In this document: one piece after another, positions 1 to 8,124 of the stretch
How positions within the stretch are numbered: position 1 is the first letter of the stretch
Layout: every line of letters begins with the position of its first letter
Assembly (NCBI GenBank): GCA_030625815.1
Contig: DAOUQF010000003.1
Span: forward strand, 95,626-159,625
Source: Eubacteriales bacterium
GTDB taxonomy: Bacteria; Bacillota; Clostridia; Tissierellales; GPF-1
Reading direction: 5' to 3'
DNA length: 64,000 nt
Notes under the pieces: generated by a model
Seen by the model: the letters and a program-made list of their open reading frames with translations, nothing else
The model's database searches: none
What the model was told of the DNA's origin: nothing
Program-made: the position numbers and the translations under genes

Positions 1-278
1 TTCTCTCGTAGCGTTTTGGTATACCGAACCGCCATAAAACCAATGACCCCGGCCAAAGCCGAGTAGGTTTTCACCCATGCGAACCAGTATCCGCCGGATG
101 TACCGGCACCCGCTGTTTTAGGCCATACAAACAAGGTGGCCAAAATCGGAAAAACAATAAAAACAAGGACTGCCGCCTTTTTGTTTCTTCGCGTTACTTC
201 ATTTAATAAAAGCATAATTCCTAATAAACCAATCACCGCAAGCACTGAACCCACCGTATAATTCTCAAAGAAAAACAT
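1..278 (-). CDS. Membrane protein, DUF5692-like, 3' part outside window
   Basis: The reverse strand is open from an ATG at 278 to the window edge (92 codons seen). The start MFFFENYTVGSVLAVIG has a clean GGAGG eight bases upstream. Two hydrophobic segments (about residues 8-24 and 36-52) are separated by a charged RRNKK loop. A Gly-rich extracytoplasmic-like stretch (TAGAGTSGGYW) follows, then a third hydrophobic segment. The pattern resembles the DUF5692 family of small Firmicute membrane proteins; this is from memory of the family and function is unknown. It diverges from the GntR gene, and a palindrome at 316-328 sits in its promoter region, so GntR control is likely (inference). Confidence 0.6.
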   Translation of the reverse strand, partial: MFFFENYTVGSVLAVIGLLGIMLLLNEVTRRNKKAAVLVFIVFPILATLFVWPKTAGAGTSGGYWFAWVKTYSALAGVIGFMAVRYTKTLRE

Positions 279-315
279 TTCAATTCCTCCTATTCGCATT
301 TCCGTTCTTCGATTT

Positions 316-328
316 GTGGTTTAACCAC
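316..328. promoter_or_regulatory. GntR-type operator, site 1
   Basis: A perfect palindrome GTGGTT-T-AACCAC lies 38 bp upstream of the leftward membrane-protein gene. Its core TGGTTTAACCA matches the core of a second palindrome at 464-474 except for the central base. TGGT-N3-ACCA is the classic FadR-subfamily GntR operator shape. It is likely bound by the GntR protein encoded next door. Confidence 0.65.
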
Positions 329-461
329 GAATACTCGTTAAAAGATCAACATTTCCATTGGAGAAATACAAGGTTTCTCAGAAAGTATTGACAATAATAG
401 ACAGCTTTTTTGTTATTTTCTCTTTCCTATGTAATAAATATGATTTATACTATACTTGGTA

Positions 462-476
462 TCTGGTTAAACCAGA
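462..476. promoter_or_regulatory. GntR-type operator, site 2 (autoregulatory)
   Basis: The perfect palindrome TCTGGTT-A-AACCAGA ends 16 bp before the GTG start of the GntR gene and just before its GGAGG. Its core repeats site 1. A possible promoter upstream is TTGACA (388-393), 17 bp, TGTTAT (411-416), which would put the operator in the 5' leader. Binding there would repress the regulator's own gene. Confidence 0.65.
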
Positions 477-492
477 AGCAGGAGGGGTTAGT

Positions 493-1230
493 GTGTTTAA
501 GGAAATTGTCGCACCATCCATGAAAGAACTTTTTGTGCAATCCATCGAACATCTTATTTTATCCGAAGAACTTCCCATCGGAACCAAGCTTCCAACGGAA
601 CGGGAGCTGGCAATAAAGATGAAAGTAAGCCGTTCCATTGTGAATCTTGGACTCAATGAGTTGGAACGAAAAGGATTTATCGAGATCATCCCCCGCCAAG
701 GAACCTACGTGGCAGATTATATCCGAAAAGGGAAATTGGATACCCTTATGTCCATTGTCAACTACAACGGCGGACAACTCAATCATCGCCTCTTCAACTC
801 CATTATGGAATTCCGAATCATCAACGAAGGAGAGGTGGCATATCTCGCCGCCAAAAACCGCACGGAGTCCGACTTGGAAAACATGGAACTCCTATATGAA
901 AAGATCCTCGTGACAACAGCCTCGAAAACGGCTTCTTCCAAAGCCATTTCTCAAGTCATCTTTGATTTTCACCATGCCATTTTTTGCGCCACTGGGAATA
1001 CAATCTTCCCCTTGGTCTTCAATGCCTTTGAGAACATTTATCTTGTGATGATCGCCACCATTTTCCGTTATCTCAAGGCTGAAGAAACTACCGACCAACT
1101 TCAGCTGATTCTCGAAATGATTCGCATCCAGGATGCCGACCTAGCAAAAGAATCCATGATCGCCCTCATTCAAGGCGGCGTGGAACGGCTCGAAAAAGAT
1201 TACTTTACTAATGGAAACAAAGACGCATAA
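493..1230 (+). CDS. GntR-family transcriptional regulator (FadR/FCD type)
   Basis: DNA-binding repressor or activator of about 245 residues. The N-terminal winged helix spans about residues 10-75 (PIGTKLPTERELAIKMKVSR followed by GLNELERKGFIEIIPRQGTYV). An all-helical FCD-type ligand domain follows, with FRIINEGEVAYLA and a DFHHAIFCATGN stretch; the His residues there are typical metal or ligand positions. The reading frame stays open upstream to an ATG at 358, but the GTG at 493 is preceded by GGAGG at 481-485, begins right at the conserved domain, and lies after the operator, so it is taken as the start. It is divergent from the membrane gene and convergent with the peptide operon. The ligand is unknown. 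Confidence 0.85.
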   Translation: MFKEIVAPSMKELFVQSIEHLILSEELPIGTKLPTERELAIKMKVSRSIVNLGLNELERKGFIEIIPRQGTYVADYIRKGKLDTLMSIVNYNGGQLNHRLFNSIMEFRIINEGEVAYLAAKNRTESDLENMELLYEKILVTTASKTASSKAISQVIFDFHHAIFCATGNTIFPLVFNAFENIYLVMIATIFRYLKAEETTDQLQLILEMIRIQDADLAKESMIALIQGGVERLEKDYFTNGNKDA

Positions 1231-1329
1231 GAAGGAGGTACGGAGTTTTCGTTCTTCGAAATATATTGATAGGAATAAATTTATGACAGAAGAGAAAATA
1301 CTTTTAATGATAAAATTAGATGTTGAAGC

Positions 1330-1360
1330 AAAAAAATACACCCTCCGCAATTGCGAAGGG
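1330..1360 (-). terminator. Rho-independent terminator of the dpp/hydrolase operon
   Basis: On the reverse strand a hairpin (CCCTTCGC-AATT-GCGGAGGG, one mismatch) is followed by TGTATTTTTTT. It sits 13 bp past the stop of the M20 hydrolase and closes the 9-kb leftward operon. Confidence 0.85.
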
Positions 1361-1372
1361 CGTTTCTACGTT

Positions 1373-2554
1373 TTATGATTCAAGCAAAGCAAACGCACTC
1401 TCCACTTGCAAGACAACCCCGACAGGGATACAATCCTCATCGGCGTCAAAGAATTTATTATGTGCTGAAGCCGTTATCCCTTTCGCTTCGTTTCTGCAGC
1501 CCAAATGATAGAAGGAAGATGGCACCGCTTCGGCAAAGTACGCAAAATCCTCGCCACCCATGCTCGCAAATTCCTTGAACTGAACCTTCTCCTCGCCCAA
1601 TAGCTTGACTGCCACGTCTTTTATCACATCAGTGACCGCGACATCATTGACTACGCCGATATATCCCTCTCTAAGCTCCATGTCCACCGTCGCGCCAAAT
1701 GCGGTCGCGATCTGAGTTGAGATCTCTCGAATGGATTCTTCAATTTTTGTTCTCGTCTCCCAGCTAAAGGTACGTACCGTACCTTCCATCTCGACCTCTC
1801 CGGCAATAATATTAGCCTGGCTTCCGCCAGCAATCTTGCCGATTGTCAGGACTGCGGTATCATGAGGCGATACGATTCTGCTGACGATCATTTGAAGGCT
1901 CGTCACAATCTGTGCGGCAACAGCAATGGAATCCACCGCCAAATCTGGAACAGCCGCATGACCCGCCTTCCCCTTCACCGTCATCAACAACTTATCCGTA
2001 ATCGCGGTTAAGGTGCCGTATTTCATCTCGATATTCCCCGTAGGAATCGATGCCTGAACATGCAAGCCAATGACATGATCGACCTCTGGATTTTCCAGGC
2101 ATCCTGCCGCTATCATCCGTTTGGCTCCCCCAACCGCTTCTTCCGCCGGTTGGAAAAACAACTTCACCGCACCAGCGAATTCATCTTCTCGCTCCTTGAG
2201 GATTTTTGCCGCACCCAAAAGAATCGTTGCGTGCATATCATGGCCGCAGGCGTGCATCACACCATCGTTTACAGACCGATATTCCCGATCCTCCGCTTCA
2301 TGAATGGGTAGCGCGTCGATGTCCGCACGCATGCCAATCACCTTTCCGGTGCCATTCTTCTTGCCCCGGATGATGCCCACAACACCCGTATCCGCAACTC
2401 TTGTATTCTCAATGCCCCAGGCATCCAAATAGGCTTCAATCTTTTCTGCCGTTCGGTATTCTTTGCTGCTCACTTCCGGATGCATATGAAAATCCCGTCG
2501 AATCTCCACCAATTCTTCGAACAATTCCTGTGCTCTTTCCTGTACCTCTTTCAT
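1373..2554 (-). CDS. M20-family amidohydrolase (N-acyl amino acid / hippurate hydrolase type)
   Basis: Cytoplasmic metal-dependent hydrolase of about 393 residues, the usual length for amidohydrolases that split N-acylated amino acids or small peptides. The M20 signature is clear: the metal-binding HACGHDMHATILLG near residue 95, the PAEE motif about 30 residues on (catalytic Glu), a later GLHVQ ligand, and MGGEDFAYF near the C terminus. The frame is open ten codons further upstream, but ATG 2554 follows GGAGGGG and is the likely start. It is the last gene of the operon, 39 bp behind another amidohydrolase and followed by a strong terminator. With the dipeptide importer upstream it probably cleaves the imported compounds to free amino acids (inference). 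Exact substrate unknown. Confidence 0.88.
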   Translation of the reverse strand: MKEVQERAQELFEELVEIRRDFHMHPEVSSKEYRTAEKIEAYLDAWGIENTRVADTGVVGIIRGKKNGTGKVIGMRADIDALPIHEAEDREYRSVNDGVMHACGHDMHATILLGAAKILKEREDEFAGAVKLFFQPAEEAVGGAKRMIAAGCLENPEVDHVIGLHVQASIPTGNIEMKYGTLTAITDKLLMTVKGKAGHAAVPDLAVDSIAVAAQIVTSLQMIVSRIVSPHDTAVLTIGKIAGGSQANIIAGEVEMEGTVRTFSWETRTKIEESIREISTQIATAFGATVDMELREGYIGVVNDVAVTDVIKDVAVKLLGEEKVQFKEFASMGGEDFAYFAEAVPSSFYHLGCRNEAKGITASAHNKFFDADEDCIPVGVVLQVESAFALLES

Positions 2555-2593
2555 TGTCTCCCCTCCGATCAACCCGAATTCCAATTTGAACGT

Positions 2594-3769
2594 CTAGCAG
2601 CTTTCCTCTATTTCTTTTTGATACACCACTTCACCATCGATGATCGTCCAAAGGGGTTCCGATGCAAGCTCGAAAGGATTGCCGCTCCAGATTACCACAT
2701 CCGCGTCCTTGTCCGTTTCGAGGCTCCCTATGCGATCATCCATTTCAATGATTTTCGCCGCGTTGAGGGTGATCGCCTGGATGGCTGCCTCAAAGGACAG
2801 TCCCTCCTTCATGGCCATAGCCGCAAGAATATTCAAGTTCTGAATCGGCACCACAGGATGATCCGTCATAATGGCAACCAGCACTCCTGCTTTATGAAGG
2901 ATCGCCGGCGTCTTAAAGGTGTTGTTTTTCAGTTCAAGCTTCGAGGGGAACCCGAATCCCGGTCCCGTAATGGCCGGCACACCAGCTTTCGCAATATGTT
3001 TCGCAATCAAATGCCCTTCCGTGCAATGCTCAAGGGTGAGCTTCACATCAAATTCCTTGGCTATGCGAATAGCTGTCATAATATCGTCTGCCCGATGCGC
3101 GTGAACCTTCAGGGGAATCTCCCTGCGAATAACTGGCAGCATCGCTTCCAGCTTAAAGTCAATCGGAGGACGCTTCAAAGGATCGTCTCCCGCATATCGG
3201 ACCTTTTCTTCGTACTCAAGCGTTTTCACCAGAGTTTCCCGAAGCACGGCTGCGTTTCCCATCCGCGTCATCGGCATCTTCCCCTTGTCTCCGTAGGTCC
3301 GCTTGATATTCTCTCCAAAGGCGCATTTTATGGCCAAAGGCTCCCTCAGCAGCATCTCGTCGATGGAATCTCCATGGGTCTTTAAGACCGCAAACTGACC
3401 GCCGATCGTATTGGTGCTTCCCGGTCCGGATGCCACGCAGGTCACCCCGCCTTTTACCGCGTCCCGAAAGGCTGGATCCAGAGGATTCATCCCGTCGATT
3501 GCCCTAAGTTGCGGCGTCACGGGATCTGTCTTTTCATTGACATCCATTCCGCTAAATCCGATTCCATGCTCAACCAGCCCCAAATGGCAATGGGCATCCA
3601 CAAAGCCCGGCAATACCCACGCGCCTTGCGCGTCGATCACTTCCACGTCTTCTTGCACAGGGATCTCCCTACCGATATCCATGATTTTCCCATCTTCAAT
3701 CAGCAAGTCTCCCTGCTCAAAATCTATGCCTGTACCCGTTATGATTTTTCCGTTTTTGATTAACAGCAT
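2594..3769 (-). CDS. Amidohydrolase-superfamily enzyme
   Basis: A 391-residue TIM-barrel hydrolase related to imidazolonepropionase, dipeptidase and prolidase-like amidohydrolases. An N-terminal beta-sandwich (LLIKNGKIITGTGIDFEQGD) is followed by the metal site DAHCHLG near residue 60. Further metal and catalytic positions are HAHRADD, LEHCTEGH and MTDHPVVP, and a C-terminal strand (DADVVIWSGNPFE) completes the fold. These amidohydrolase landmarks show no obvious loss. It follows the small membrane protein gene and precedes the M20 hydrolase in the same operon. The substrate cannot be read from sequence; a cyclic amide or blocked dipeptide would suit the context. Confidence 0.82.
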   Translation of the reverse strand: MLLIKNGKIITGTGIDFEQGDLLIEDGKIMDIGREIPVQEDVEVIDAQGAWVLPGFVDAHCHLGLVEHGIGFSGMDVNEKTDPVTPQLRAIDGMNPLDPAFRDAVKGGVTCVASGPGSTNTIGGQFAVLKTHGDSIDEMLLREPLAIKCAFGENIKRTYGDKGKMPMTRMGNAAVLRETLVKTLEYEEKVRYAGDDPLKRPPIDFKLEAMLPVIRREIPLKVHAHRADDIMTAIRIAKEFDVKLTLEHCTEGHLIAKHIAKAGVPAITGPGFGFPSKLELKNNTFKTPAILHKAGVLVAIMTDHPVVPIQNLNILAAMAMKEGLSFEAAIQAITLNAAKIIEMDDRIGSLETDKDADVVIWSGNPFELASEPLWTIIDGEVVYQKEIEESC

Positions 3770-3791
3770 CGCATTTTGCTCCTTTATCCAG

Positions 3792-3974
3792 CTAAGCGCC
3801 CAAAAACTTCGCCATAAGTGTTCCCGCCAAGATCAGGGCGAGAAGGGTTATTAAAAGCTTCGGAAGAACCATTCGAAAGATCGCGATGGAAAGGGCGATC
3901 ACATCCTTATATCCGACCACAACCTTTTGATTGTCTTCTTCCTCCGTTAAATTTCTTTTGTCTCTGAAACTCAT
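3792..3974 (-). CDS. Small single-span membrane protein, unknown
   Basis: A 60-residue protein with a charged N-terminal half (SFRDKRNLTEEEDNQK) and one or two hydrophobic stretches (about residues 24-40 and 42-58). ATG 3974 has GAGGAG upstream at good spacing, and the gene fits tightly between dppF (stop 3984) and the amidohydrolase (start 3769), so it is very likely real. It has no recognised family. Position in the operon suggests a partner of the transporter or of a membrane-associated hydrolase (inference). Confidence 0.7.
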   Translation of the reverse strand: MSFRDKRNLTEEEDNQKVVVGYKDVIALSIAIFRMVLPKLLITLLALILAGTLMAKFLGA

Positions 3975-3983
3975 CTTGTCTCC

Positions 3984-4970
3984 TCACTTCACCAAATGAC
4001 ACCAAACCGTATGCCCGGGCTCCACTTCTTTCATCTCTGGAGCGACTTCCGAGCAAATACCCATGGCTTGCGGGCATCTCGTATGGAATTTACAGCCTTT
4101 AGGCGGGTTCGCCGGACTTGGCACGTCCCCTTCCAAGATAATCCGATCCTTGACTTCCGACGGATGAGACCGCGGAACTGCCGATAGAAGCGCCTGAGAA
4201 TAGGGATGCATGGTATTGGTGAAAAGCTGTTCCGACGTTCCGATCTCCACAAAGGATCCCAAATACATGATCCCCAATCGATCGCAAAAATAGCGAACCA
4301 AACTCAGATCATGAGAAATAAACAAATAGGTTAACCCAAGGCTTTCCTTCAGCTCTTGCATCAGGGTCAAAACCTGCGCCTGAATGGAAACATCCAAGGC
4401 CGCAGTCGGCTCGTCGGCAATAATAAACTTTGGATTCAACGCCAAGGACCTGGCGATGCCAATCCGTTGCCGCTGCCCGCCTGAAAACTCATGGGGATAT
4501 TTCGAAACATTGCTCTTGTCCAAGCCGCAGATTTCCAGCAGTTCCTTGGTTCGTTCCAAGGCTTCCTCTTTCCCCATAATCTTATGCTTGATCAGTCCTT
4601 CTGACACAATGGCACCAATGCTCATGCGGGGATCCAACGAAGCAAACGGATCCTGAAAGATCATTTGAATATTTCGCCGCATCTTCTGCATTTTTTTCTT
4701 CTCGATATAATAGTTTTTATCCACATCAAAAATCACTTCGCCGTCAAACACCACCTTGCCCGCCGTCGGCTTGTACAGGTTGGAGATCGCACGGCCCGCC
4801 GAAGACTTGCCACAACCCGACTCGCCCACCAAACCGAAAATTTCTCCCTCGCCAATCGTAAAGGTAATATCGTCCACCGCCTTGATATCGCCGACTTTCT
4901 TTGAAAAAATGCCGCCGTGAATCGGGAAATACTTCTTTAAATTGGTTATTTCGATCAATGATTTGCTCAT
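3984..4970 (-). CDS. dppF: Oligo/dipeptide ABC transporter ATP-binding protein (DppF/OppF)
   Basis: The second ATPase of a peptide importer, about 328 residues. It shows Walker [14 protein letters not shown], the Q-loop MIFQDPFASLDPRMSIG, the signature SGGQRQRIGIARSLA, Walker B FIIADEPTAALD and the H-loop ISHD. The C-terminal oligopeptide-transporter extension carries the Cys-containing HTRCPQAMGIC motif. The frame is open 11 codons upstream, but ATG 4970 overlaps the dppD stop as ATGA and has GGAGGG in front. It acts with DppD on the cytoplasmic face of DppBC. The dpp versus opp naming is by similarity; the transported peptide is unknown. Confidence 0.9.
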   Translation of the reverse strand: MSKSLIEITNLKKYFPIHGGIFSKKVGDIKAVDDITFTIGEGEIFGLVGESGCGKSSAGRAISNLYKPTAGKVVFDGEVIFDVDKNYYIEKKKMQKMRRNIQMIFQDPFASLDPRMSIGAIVSEGLIKHKIMGKEEALERTKELLEICGLDKSNVSKYPHEFSGGQRQRIGIARSLALNPKFIIADEPTAALDVSIQAQVLTLMQELKESLGLTYLFISHDLSLVRYFCDRLGIMYLGSFVEIGTSEQLFTNTMHPYSQALLSAVPRSHPSEVKDRIILEGDVPSPANPPKGCKFHTRCPQAMGICSEVAPEMKEVEPGHTVWCHLVK

Positions 4971-5953
4971 TGATTTTCCCTCCTCTCCTGATGCAGCCAG
5001 CACCTAACCTTATGATTCGGTGCAACCTCCACCAACTCTGGCATTTTCTCTTTGCAGATCTGCATGCAGTGCTTGCAACGCGGTGCAAAAGCGCACCCAG
5101 TCGGTAAATTGTTGAGCGGCGGAACCATGCCCTGAATACATTGAAGGGCTTCGCCCTTTTTCACATTTATGACTCGCGACGAAAACAGACCCTTGGTATA
5201 GGGATGTTTCATCTCGTCAAAAAGAGTCACCGCATCCGACTCTTCCACAATCCGCCCTGCGTACATCACCGCGACATCATCCGCCATCTCGGCAATAACG
5301 CCCAGGTCATGGGTAATAAACATCACGGACATGTCAGATTCCTCGGTCAAATTTCTCATCAAATCCAACACCTGCGCCTGAATAGTCACATCCAGGGCCG
5401 TCGTCGGCTCGTCTGCAATCAACAGTTTTGGATCGCAGCTCAAGGCCATGGCAATCATCACGCGTTGCCGCATGCCACCGCTCAACTGATGAGGATATTC
5501 ATCAATAACCTGATCCGCTCTGGGAATCCGCACCTTTTTTAATAGCTCAACGCACATTTGCCGATTCTTTTCACCCTTCAAACCCTTGTGAATCGCCAAA
5601 GATTCTCCAATCTGATTCCCGATGGTAAACACAGGATTCAGAGCCGTCATGGGTTCCTGAAAGATCATGGCAATATTATTTCCCCGCACCTTTTGCATCT
5701 CCAATTCACTTAATGCAACCAGATCTTCTCCCTCAAAGAGAATTTCTCCCGTATCGATAAAGCCCTGGTTCTTGGGCAGCAATCGCATAATCGAAAGACT
5801 GGTCACACTCTTGCCGCAGCCGGATTCTCCCACCACGCCCAGGACTTTCCCCTTCCTGATGGTGATATCCACATGCTGAACAGCTGTCAACTTCCCTTCC
5901 GAAGTCTTAAATGAGGTTGTCAGATCCTTCATCTCGAGTAAAATTTCAGACAT
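4967..5953 (-). CDS. dppD: Oligo/dipeptide ABC transporter ATP-binding protein (DppD/OppD)
   Basis: A 328-residue ATPase of the peptide importer. Walker A is [15 protein letters not shown], the Q-loop [15 protein letters not shown], the signature [15 protein letters not shown], Walker [15 protein letters not shown] and the H-loop ITHDLGV. The C-terminal oligopeptide tail has [17 protein letters not shown], a Cys cluster common in this family. It is translationally coupled to dppF by an ATGA overlap and lies 11 bp behind dppC. It pairs with DppF to energise uptake. Confidence 0.92.
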   Translation of the reverse strand: MSEILLEMKDLTTSFKTSEGKLTAVQHVDITIRKGKVLGVVGESGCGKSVTSLSIMRLLPKNQGFIDTGEILFEGEDLVALSELEMQKVRGNNIAMIFQEPMTALNPVFTIGNQIGESLAIHKGLKGEKNRQMCVELLKKVRIPRADQVIDEYPHQLSGGMRQRVMIAMALSCDPKLLIADEPTTALDVTIQAQVLDLMRNLTEESDMSVMFITHDLGVIAEMADDVAVMYAGRIVEESDAVTLFDEMKHPYTKGLFSSRVINVKKGEALQCIQGMVPPLNNLPTGCAFAPRCKHCMQICKEKMPELVEVAPNHKVRCWLHQERRENQ

Positions 5954-5964
5954 CTCCTCACCCC

Positions 5965-6846
5965 CTATCGTTTCAATTTTGGATCAAATGCATCCCGTAA
6001 TCCATCTCCAAGAATGTTGATGGACAAGATCGTGATCAGCACCATCATTCCAGGCGGGATCCACAACCACCAGTGCAGTCTGAGCGATCTCAAACTCTGC
6101 GCTGCCGCCAGCATATTCCCCCAGCTCGGTTGCGGTTGCTTTACGCCCAATCCAAGAAAACTCAGGCCCGCTTCCGACAGGATTCCTACCGCAATCCCCA
6201 GGGTTGCATAGACGATAATCGGCGCCAGAATGTTCGGTAAAATATGCTTCACAATAATCTCTCTGGATTCCAGCCCCAAGGAAATGGCGGCTTCAATAAA
6301 CTCCCGTCCCTTGATCGACATGACTTCCGCCCGCACAATGCGGCAGATCTTGGTCCAACTTAAGATTCCCGAAATAAACATAACGTTATAAATGCTTGGT
6401 CCTAACACCGCTGCAATGGCAATGGCAATAACAAAAAACGGAAAGCACATAAATACATCTACAATCCGCATAATCAAGTTATCGACCCATCCGCCGGAAT
6501 ACCCGGCGATTGCTCCCAAGAAAACACCAATGATCAGGGAGATGGCCGTCGATACAAGACCGACGCTTAGCGAAACCCGTCCTCCATAGACCAGACGCGT
6601 AAAGGTGTCGCGTCCCAAGTCATCCGTTCCCAGCCAATGTTCCGAGCTTGGCTTTTGATAGCTGTTGGCCATGTCTATTTGATCTCGATCGTAAGGCGTC
6701 AACAGCGGCGCGATAATAGCCGTAGTCGACAACAGAATCATGATAAACAAAGCGATCAACGCCAGCTTGTTTCTTGTGAGTCTCTTATAGACAATCCCCA
6801 TTGGAGAAAGACTTTTTGCATCAAGTTTTTGCGTACTCATACTCAA
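5965..6846 (-). CDS. dppC: Peptide ABC transporter permease (DppC)
   Basis: Inner-membrane permease of about 290 residues. The N-terminal OppC-type helix (LTRNKLALIALFIMILLS) is followed by the periplasmic segment EHWLGTDDLGRDTFTRLVYG, which is diagnostic of OppC/DppC. Several membrane spans follow, with the EAA loop EFIEAAISLGLESREIIVKHILPN. The start is uncertain. TTG 6846 lies nine bases from GGAGG, while the first ATG (6840) lies fifteen bases away, so the TTG is preferred. It forms the channel with DppB. Confidence 0.9.
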   Translation of the reverse strand: MSMSTQKLDAKSLSPMGIVYKRLTRNKLALIALFIMILLSTTAIIAPLLTPYDRDQIDMANSYQKPSSEHWLGTDDLGRDTFTRLVYGGRVSLSVGLVSTAISLIIGVFLGAIAGYSGGWVDNLIMRIVDVFMCFPFFVIAIAIAAVLGPSIYNVMFISGILSWTKICRIVRAEVMSIKGREFIEAAISLGLESREIIVKHILPNILAPIIVYATLGIAVGILSEAGLSFLGLGVKQPQPSWGNMLAAAQSLRSLRLHWWLWIPPGMMVLITILSINILGDGLRDAFDPKLKR

Positions 6847-6860
6847 ATCACCCTTCCTCC

Positions 6861-7823
6861 TTATTTGTATCGAATCCGCGGATCAACCAAAGCGTACATG
6901 ATATCCGCAAAAAGATTCGCCATTAAAATCATAAAAGCAAGCACCATGGTCGCATCCATAATCACCGGATAATCCCGATTCATAACCGCCTGAAAGATTA
7001 GCGTCCCCATGCCCGGCCAGACAAAAATCGTTTCAGTCAAAACCGCGCCGGAAATCAATTGCCCCAGAGACAAGCTGATAATGGTGACAACAGGAATCAT
7101 GGCATTGCGAAGCGCATGCTTATAGATGACAATTCGTTCGTTGACACCTTTCGCCCTTGCGGTTCGTATGTAATCCTGCTGAATCACTTCCAAGAGCGCG
7201 GTTCTCGTATAGCGCATAAAGGAAGCCATTTGAATAAAACTCAACACGATCACAGGCAACGCCAAGTGATAGGCCAAATCCAAAAATTTCTTCATTCCTG
7301 TATAGCCGCTCGCCAAAGTCTCCATCCCCGATATGGGAAACAGCTTCAGATCAATGGCAAAAAACTTCACCAAAAGGAGCGCAAAGAAGAATGCCGGGAT
7401 CGAAAGGCCGATAAAGGCGATAATCGTGGCCACATAGTCGAAGACCGAGTACTGCCTGGTGGCGGATATCACCCCCAGAGGTATGGCCACCAGAATACTT
7501 AATAGGAGCGCTACCCCCGAAAGCAGCAAGGTATTGCCGATTCTTCTGCCAATCATGTCGGAAATTGGTTCTTTGAACTTGATGGAATAACCCAAATTTC
7601 CTTGCATCAATCCCCCAACCCATTTTACATACTGGACTGGCAAGGGATCGTAATAGCCAATAGCTTGCAGCATGCTCTCAACATCTTCCGCTCTTGCATC
7701 CGATTCAATCAGATAGGCATATGGATTGCCCGGCATCATATGAATCAGCGAAAAAACGATAATAGAAATGCCAATCATGACGGGAATCATTAAGAGAATG
7801 CGTCGAATTACATAGTTTTTCAT
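6861..7823 (-). CDS. dppB: Peptide ABC transporter permease (DppB)
   Basis: A 320-residue permease. It opens with the typical MKNYVIRRILLMIPVMIGIS helix and continues with the FSLIHMMPGNPY motif of DppB/OppB. Central spans, the EAA loop (DYIRTARAKGVNERIVIYKHALRNAMIP) and the VLTETIFVWPGMG segment follow. It ends 14 bp before dppC. A 301-bp gap separates it from dppA upstream. Confidence 0.92.
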   Translation of the reverse strand: MKNYVIRRILLMIPVMIGISIIVFSLIHMMPGNPYAYLIESDARAEDVESMLQAIGYYDPLPVQYVKWVGGLMQGNLGYSIKFKEPISDMIGRRIGNTLLLSGVALLLSILVAIPLGVISATRQYSVFDYVATIIAFIGLSIPAFFFALLLVKFFAIDLKLFPISGMETLASGYTGMKKFLDLAYHLALPVIVLSFIQMASFMRYTRTALLEVIQQDYIRTARAKGVNERIVIYKHALRNAMIPVVTIISLSLGQLISGAVLTETIFVWPGMGTLIFQAVMNRDYPVIMDATMVLAFMILMANLFADIMYALVDPRIRYK

Positions 7824-8124
7824 CGCTCTCCCCCTTTCCGTTTTCTAATTTCAGGCAGTTTCAACCCCTGCCTGCAATGCATAAAGCCCGCAGACAACAA
7901 AACCCTCTCTTGGGCATTGAATCTGCGGGATTCATGAACCAGAGAGAAACCGAATTCCAATGGCGATTAGCTAGACTCGGCTTCCCTCTTTCTGTTCATT
8001 ATTGTATCATCTGGCAACATCGACTCTCATACAAATAAGGGGACTTCGCTGCTGCATAAGAAATCACGCAACAGAACCATTTTCAATGTTGTTCAGCGAT
8101 ATGCAAATACCCATTTCTGATTGT
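7824..8124 (-). promoter_or_regulatory. dppA-dppB spacer with hairpin and possible internal promoter
   Basis: No gene is seen in this 301-bp spacer. An 8-bp perfect stem CCCGCAGA (7887-7894) / TCTGCGGG (7922-7929) with a 27-base loop is not followed by a real T-run on the reverse strand. It may be an RNA processing or partial termination point that lets dppA exceed dppBCDF. A reverse-strand extended -10 (TGATACAAT, 8001-8009) could restart transcription; no good -35 goes with it. Confidence 0.35.

Noticed and set aside
358..492. Upstream part of the open frame of the GntR gene as coding
   Set aside because: It runs through the promoter and operator, has no ribosome site, and the family domain begins after the GTG at 493.
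1282..1377. Small forward ORF after the GntR gene
   Set aside because: No ribosome site at proper distance and it reads through the reverse-strand terminator.
2480..3385. Long forward ORF of 301 codons
   Set aside because: Fully antisense to two well-recognised hydrolase genes; no family motif; an effect of codon bias.
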